From the NCBI GenBank assembly GCA_031278595.1, contig JAITKE010000109.1, positions 1 to 5,039 of the forward strand: DNA of 5,039 nucleotides, in the 5' to 3' direction. This stretch comes from Puniceicoccales bacterium. Its GTDB lineage: Bacteria > Verrucomicrobiota > Verrucomicrobiia > Opitutales > JAIRLG01. The position numbers were made by a program, and so were the translations under genes. The stretch's first letter is position 1. Every line of letters starts with the position of its first letter. Below, piece after piece: positions 5,012 to 5,039 of this stretch. The notes beneath the pieces are model-generated. The model was not told the DNA's origin. It saw only the letters and a program-made list of their open reading frames with translations, and made no database searches.

Positions 5012-5039
5012 TTTTTTTGGGGCCGGCTTTCGATGCCGG
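5012..5039. repeat. Left edge of a fourth compound hairpin element (cut by window end)
   Basis: TTTTTTTGGGG, then GGCCGGCTTTCGAT (5021-5034), shares 14 exact bases with 106-119 in the first compound element. Its T-run and GGGG start resemble the element at 760-858. The window ends before a right arm could appear, so the closing stem cannot be confirmed here. Confidence 0.45.

Overview
The window comes from a lipopolysaccharide-making bacterium of fairly high GC. It carries three genes, all on the minus strand and transcribed in the order holA (DNA polymerase III delta subunit), a family 2 glycosyltransferase, and lpxK (lipid A 4'-kinase). A single tRNA-Val(GAC) gene lies on the plus strand near the left end. 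The LpxK protein has an extended N-terminus and phrasing (for example TLGCPVIVVGNLTVGGTGKTP and SDGKQLLL) that I associate from memory with Verrucomicrobiota of the Opitutae type. That is an inference from family resemblance, not a search result.

Layout. Positions 1-459 hold no gene: an extreme C-rich tract ending in a run of 20 C, a compound hairpin element (103-212) and short dispersed repeats. The tRNA occupies 460-536. Positions 537-865 are again non-coding and contain two more compound hairpin elements (626-725 and 760-858), the second ending seven bases from the lpxK stop. lpxK (866-2098), the glycosyltransferase (2233-3438) and holA (3671-4756) follow. The right end, 4757-5039, is non-coding. 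It holds pieces of a mobile-element family and, at the very edge, the start of what looks like a fourth compound hairpin element.

Two repeat families dominate the non-coding DNA. The first is a set of about 100-110 bp elements. Each is closed by an 11-17 bp perfect inverted repeat and encloses two or three internal hairpins, most with three-base loops, in a cloverleaf-like layout. The second is a miniature transposable element of about 140 bp with ends resembling AGAGGGTGTCGTCAAA. One copy lies in each gap of the gene string (about 2104-2243, 3529-3673 and 4802-4938), all in the same orientation, with two further solitary ends at 4937 and 4965. On the minus strand the element encodes what looks like the first ~20 codons of an IS5-type transposase (LPDELWNKM...), joined almost directly to the opposite terminal repeat. 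This is the structure expected of an internally deleted insertion sequence.

The miniature elements sit very close to the genes. The holA stop codon lies on the element edge, and the glycosyltransferase stop falls in a decayed element end. The transposase-like mini-ORF upstream of lpxK has a good ribosome binding site and runs 16 bases into lpxK, so lpxK translation could be coupled to it. Functionally, LpxK and the glycosyltransferase fit cell-envelope glycolipid synthesis, while holA is a replication housekeeping gene. Whether the three form one transcript cannot be settled from sequence alone.
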